From Xylaria sp. FL1777 (taxonomy: Eukaryota; Ascomycota; Sordariomycetes; Xylariales; Xylariaceae), in assembly GCA_022578965.1 (NCBI GenBank), contig MU400519.1, positions 372,001 to 436,000 of the forward strand: DNA of 64,000 nucleotides. The letters run 5' to 3'. Both the position numbers and the translations under genes were made by a program. Shown one piece after another: positions 60,201 to 64,000 of this stretch. The notes beneath the pieces were generated by a model, which saw nothing but the letters and a program-made list of their open reading frames with translations, did no database searches and was not told the origin of the DNA. Within the stretch, counting starts at the first letter, position 1; each line of letters starts with the position of its first letter.

Positions 60201-62410
60201 GCATCGCTGATTGCAACTTTAATGGTATACAGATCTTCCACATGCTTCTCGGTAATTTTGCCGATGACTGCGTCCAAAAATTTCGAGGTCCAATTGTTCG
60301 CTAACAACGCTTCTTGGAAAATTTCGTGGAGCAGAGTACCGTAGACGAGGGGTGGCGTCTTGTCACTAGTTGCCTTCACACGATCTTGGAGAACAGATCT
60401 CCGCATGCAGGTGAAACTATCCGCGACGACGGTGGCCGATATCAACTGGTCTGGGTGTAGGATTAGAATGTTTTGCATGTTGTCTATGATGCATTGCCCC
60501 GAAGGTAGGAAATCGCCAATGATGTGAATGTATGATTTCGGACTTGCTGGTGTTTCTACCCAATCTCCGCGGAGGTGCACCGTCTTGATGGTCTTTGCTC
60601 GGTCGACTTCAACCAATAACACCTTGAAATGTCAGCAGCAGGCAAACGAGCTATCATCGGGTACATACCTTCTCTGGCAATTCTTTCCCCTGGCTGTCTA
60701 TATACTGGCTCTGCAAAACCTGAGTGATAAGGTACCGCTGGATGGTCTTAGGTTTTTGAGATGGCTGAAAATCATATTAGCGAGTATAGAGCATGGCATC
60801 ACGAGCATGACTTACATACAGGCGGTACTGATCCATTAGGCTTCTTGGCCGATTGCGTAGCAGCTATTTCGGCAGCTTCGAAATCAAAATCGCCACCAAA
60901 GTCGTCCCCATACATGTCCTCTGCTGATTCATCAGGCGCGGGTTGTAGAGAGGTCGCGCTCACAGGAACAGGAGCTTGAAAGGCGTGGGTACGCTGGCCT
61001 GTATTACGAGCAGACTCGACTTGTGACAACAAGTCTCCAGCATCGGCGAATATATCATCATCTTCTAAGTCGGCAAACTCGTCTGCTAATTTGTCTGCAC
61101 TTTGAGCGGTAATATTTGGGTTTACAATCTGCCTCGCGATGGGTGTTCGTGGCTGCGGTACACGGGATTCTTGCTTTCGTGCAGAACTGATATCGACATC
61201 TAAACTCATGAGCGTATCATCGTCGAAATCGTCATCCCCGTAATCGGACAAGGTATCTGCCGTACTGGCCTCCTTCGACACACCAACCGGCTCCGGAATA
61301 CGGGGAAGTGGAGGTTTTGGAGGAGATAGGCGCCGCTTCGGCGACCCAGAGAGATGGTCGGCAGGGTTGTACCGTCTCTTTCGAGGTGACGGTGATTTCA
61401 GAGCATTTAATCGCGTCTGGGCGGCTTTGGATCGGTTGAGCTCGCCTGTCACACTCTTCAACAAGGCATTGACCATTGAGGACTTCGAATCGTGTCTGGG
61501 GCTCTCCTCAACAGCAACGCGCATGGCGGGGGCGGTCTCGGCGCGTTCGACGCGGCGACGCTTCGGCCAATTGGCTCCGCAGCTAATAGCCCTCCTCAAG
61601 CCCCCTTCGCCACGGCCCGCGCCCACGGGTTGCGGAGGCTGGGGAGATGAAGAGACCATGATCTGGGCAAAAGCCGGGTTGGCTGCTCCCAAGGGAGTGG
61701 CGGCGGCGGAACCGCTTAGAGAGAAGCGATCCCACAGTTCAATGGCGGGATCTGCACGAGGCGACTTGAGAGCAGCAGACAGCTTCTTGACATTGACGGC
61801 CGGCGTCGTATTCCTGGAGGCCGCAGCAGGCGAAGACAGCGGCGAAGAACTACGTGCCCTCTTGGACCCCCGTTTCCGCGGCATTGGCGACACCCCGTAC
61901 ATGGGTTTCTGCCTTGTATCCCACTCGATCTTTTCCTGTGGACTAGCGTCTTCATCTTCCCCCTTGGCGTCGGAGGAGTCGCCAATCAGGTCCTGCCAGG
62001 CGAGCCGGCTCGCGGGAGTGCTCAGGTGCTTCATAGGAGCCGGGGGCAGAGAGGGCGGAGAGGGCAGATTGGAAGGAAGCGATGCGGCGTCACGCTTGAC
62101 TGGGCTGTCGTTCTCGTCGGCTGCGGGGGCGTGGGCGTGGGCGTGGGCGGGAGGACGGAAACTGAAAGCGTTGAGTTTGTGCTTGGTGGCGTCGGCGACG
62201 CGTTCAAGGGGGCGAGGACGAGCGTTCGAAGCAGCCGAGGGCTGGTTTACAGCAGAATGGCTTCTGGACTTGGGCCAGCGTTGGCGGGTCTGCGAGCGTG
62301 TCCACGCCGGTTAGGAGGATCACACACTCGACGATCGGGGCATGGAGAAATGTTTTCTCACTCACCTTGAGAGAGCCGTTCTGTTCCGAGAAGGACTTCT
62401 GGAGGGGCAT
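57276..62410 (-). CDS. DNA2: DNA replication nuclease-helicase Dna2
   Basis: Dna2 trims long Okazaki flaps and resects double-strand breaks. Exons on the minus strand: 62410-62366, 62289-60820, 60764-60669, 60622-60128, 60068-57276; 1632 residues. The first exon encodes MPLQKSFSEQNGSLK. A long low-complexity N-terminal region (about 16-500) is rich in Ser, Pro and Lys. The PD-(D/E)XK nuclease has Asp741 (GNIDATV), Glu762 and Lys764 (FEVKTGK). The iron-sulphur cysteines are Cys609 (DSFTCMRR) and Cys846, 849 and 855 (NTCGQCYAKVSC). The superfamily 1 helicase has Walker A GMPGTGKTTT (about 1132), DEAS (IVDEASQ), GDHNQLPP, RFQGRDKEVV and NVAFTRAK. The tail is basic. All intron junctions are phase 0 and restore family sequence (QKPKTIQRYL). 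Confidence 0.97.
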
Positions 62411-63018
62411 GGCGGCTTGCTGCGTCTATGCGACTGGCTGGACCATGCTCATTCGGCCACAAAACCGAACAGGAGAGTAGCTAGATAGATATACATTTAC
62501 ACACGTGCATGTAGTGCCGAACAGTAGGAAAGAGAGGCAGAGGTGGTTTGTGCTTGAATAGTCGGTACAAGCCAGTCTTCGAGTTGTTACAAGTTAAGTA
62601 TCTACCTACATGTAGTACCTATCGTCTATGCTATCTGTCTACCTTAACCAAGGTACCTACTCTACTAAATACCTACTTAAGTACATAGGGAAGTGCGGGC
62701 TGGAATGACGCGGTCAAGCGCGTCGCGAAAGTCAATAAAACGCGCCGAGCCACATAAGGCCCACAAATCGATTGTCCGGTGGGTGGGTACTGTGAGGTGG
62801 GGAAACATGCCAGTGGCCGATGACCTCACAGGATGGCCCAAGCTCCTGGCTCCTCCGTCTTAGGTACTGGGTTACCGTGTAAGTAAGGTGATCTTGTACG
62901 TACCTGAATCATCCCACATCTAGTCTACTCCATACCCCATACTCCATTAAGTACCAACCACCTACACAGCCTGTCCCTTTTACAATGGGAAGCACACAAA
63001 CCACATAAAGAGAAGAAG
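62411..63018. promoter_or_regulatory. Divergent promoter region with TACCTA-type motifs
   Basis: This is upstream DNA shared by DNA2 (-) and the polyQ gene (+). Between about 62595 and 62690 it carries several TACCTA/TAGGTA-like words, including AGGTACCTA. No gene was recognised. Confidence 0.45.
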
Positions 63019-63687
63019 ATGTCGGCTCCCGGAGATTCGAACGGGCCATTCGGAGAAGACAATGTCGACGACGCCCCCACCCACCACCCGCCATGGCCCT
63101 ACGTAAGCGCTTTTTCGCAGGGCCGCTTCGAGAGGAAGTTCATAGCAGACGGGGAGACCATCAACTTCGACCGCCTGCCGACGCTGCAGTTCTGGGCGCC
63201 GTGGTTCGGCGTCCCTGACGTCTACCGCGTCTTCTCCGTGCTCAGGAAGATCGAGGGTTTCGCCTCCGCTACCAAGCGTCCCGTGACCGGCACCGAGGCC
63301 AACGCCATCGGGGAGCATACCATCCACGCCGTCCGCTACTTTTCTTGGACATCGCCAATATCCTATGCCATCACCCTCGCCATAACCGTGGCCAAGAAGC
63401 GCACCTTCTCGTTTCCCTTCTATCGGCCGAAGATGCAGAAGTTCAATCCTTATTTTTTCCCTGCCCAGAGGTTCCACTTCCTGAAAGGACGGTATGCTTC
63501 TTATTTGTGGCATGGTGTGCGTTTCATTGCCTACTTGCCTTTTGTTTGGACCCCGACAGCAATTATCTTCACCTCTATATCCGAGAATTCATTCTTTGCA
63601 CATGCGCGTCGAGATCCGCGCCTTTTCACTTTGATCCAAGAGAGCACAGAGGCCCTCCAACAACGACAACGACAACAACGACAACAA

Positions 63688-63724
<37 letters not shown>

Positions 63725-64000
63725 CAAGGCGCCCAGTTAGTTTTCCGAATTCTCCGGGGACAGTTCCTCCCCAGGACCCACAACAAACCGGCGATGGAAC
63801 GTATGGAGACGGCTTTACGCCTCAGAATTATGAGAGCACTGACTATTCTGCCCAGCCAAGCAGTGCTCTCAAACGGTCCGGTGGTGCCACTGAAGTCTCT
63901 CGAGCTACGCAGCCGAAATGGACTCCAAGTTCGAGGCGTGAAGATGACGAGCATGACGGTCTCTTTGATGATGACGATGCTTCACCAGTAGCACCCTCGG
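63019..64000 (+). CDS. Unrecognised protein with polyglutamine tract, 3' end cut by window
   Basis: An uninterrupted frame runs from ATG 63019 to the window end, 327 residues so far. I do not recognise a named domain; it resembles conserved fungal hypothetical proteins. Visible features: FERKFIADGETINFDRLPTL and KIEGFASATKRPVTGTEANA (both strongly protein-like). Two hydrophobic stretches are near residues 115-135 (SPISYAITLAITVA) and 170-195 (WHGVRFIAYLPFVWTPTAII), so membrane association is likely. A Gln/Arg then pure Gln tract spans about residues 213-235 and is followed by a Ser/Pro/Asp-rich part. An intron or the stop may lie beyond the window. Confidence 0.75.
63652..63723 (+). repeat. 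CAA/CAG trinucleotide repeat coding for polyglutamine
   Basis: CAACGA/CAACAA units pass into eleven pure CAG codons (63691-63723). The tract lies in frame inside the gene that starts at 63019. Pure CAG runs are prone to length change. Confidence 0.95.

Noticed and set aside
61367..62314. 315-codon open frame on the plus strand opposite DNA2
   Set aside because: It is antisense to the low-complexity N-terminal exon of DNA2, is Gly/Arg/Ser/Leu-rich and has no domain. The minus strand gives the family protein.
63028..63046. GATTCGAAC resembling a tRNA T-arm
   Set aside because: It lies inside the coding frame at 63019 with no acceptor stem or anticodon arm. No tRNA gene was found in the window.

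Overview
The window is nuclear DNA of a filamentous ascomycete (Pezizomycotina, probably a sordariomycete; the class is inference). Genes sit on both strands, mostly as separate units. Introns are 46-185 bases with GTAAGT-like donors, CTAAC/CTGAC branch sites and AG acceptors. The protein families are typical for this group: HUL5, NOT1, Dna2, an OMS1-like methyltransferase, GDS1 winged helix, ArAE_2 transporter and Helo-like plus ankyrin. No operon, CRISPR array, rRNA or tRNA gene was seen. All exon models were built by hand. For each complete gene the summed exon length is divisible by three and splice phases agree.

Layout. 1-3634: 3' part of a HUL5-type HECT ubiquitin ligase (+). 5216-5984: six-exon NTF2-like gene (-) with a 7-base first coding exon. 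6887-11063: ArAE_2/BRE4-like membrane transporter (+, 13 exons). 11626-12911: secreted histidine phosphatase (+). 14533-16866: secreted VAO/BBE-type flavin oxidoreductase (+). 16867-20434: gene-poor DNA and the NOT1 leader. 20435-27225: NOT1, scaffold of CCR4-NOT (+). 28197-30353: cation/proton antiporter (-). 31756-33866: MFS transporter (+).

33867-41843 is about 8 kb of gene-poor DNA. It holds a damaged small zinc-ribbon-like gene (34566-35450) and a decayed chorismate synthase copy (38190-39229, -). Palindromic TAGGTACCTA motifs, hairpins and an A/T homopolymer stem also occur there.

41844-43101: GDS1 winged-helix protein (+). 43929-45347: OMS1-like mitochondrial methyltransferase (-). 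46091-47870: IMPACT-domain protein (+). 48132-51066: Helo-like/TPR/ankyrin protein (-). 51912-54946: sugar-porter MFS with 12 introns (+). 55722-56738: zinc-free MDR oxidoreductase (+). 57276-62410: Dna2 nuclease-helicase (-). 63019 to the window end: an unrecognised polyQ protein (+, cut by the window edge).

Housekeeping functions (ubiquitin ligation, nuclear import, mRNA deadenylation, Okazaki-fragment processing, mitochondrial methylation) alternate with accessory blocks of transporters and secreted enzymes. I see no convincing secondary-metabolite cluster, because no PKS, NRPS or terpene synthase is present. The best discoveries are the chorismate synthase relic, the micro-exon NTF2 gene, the Helo-like-ankyrin protein without an NTPase, and the enriched non-coding palindrome TAGGTACCTA.
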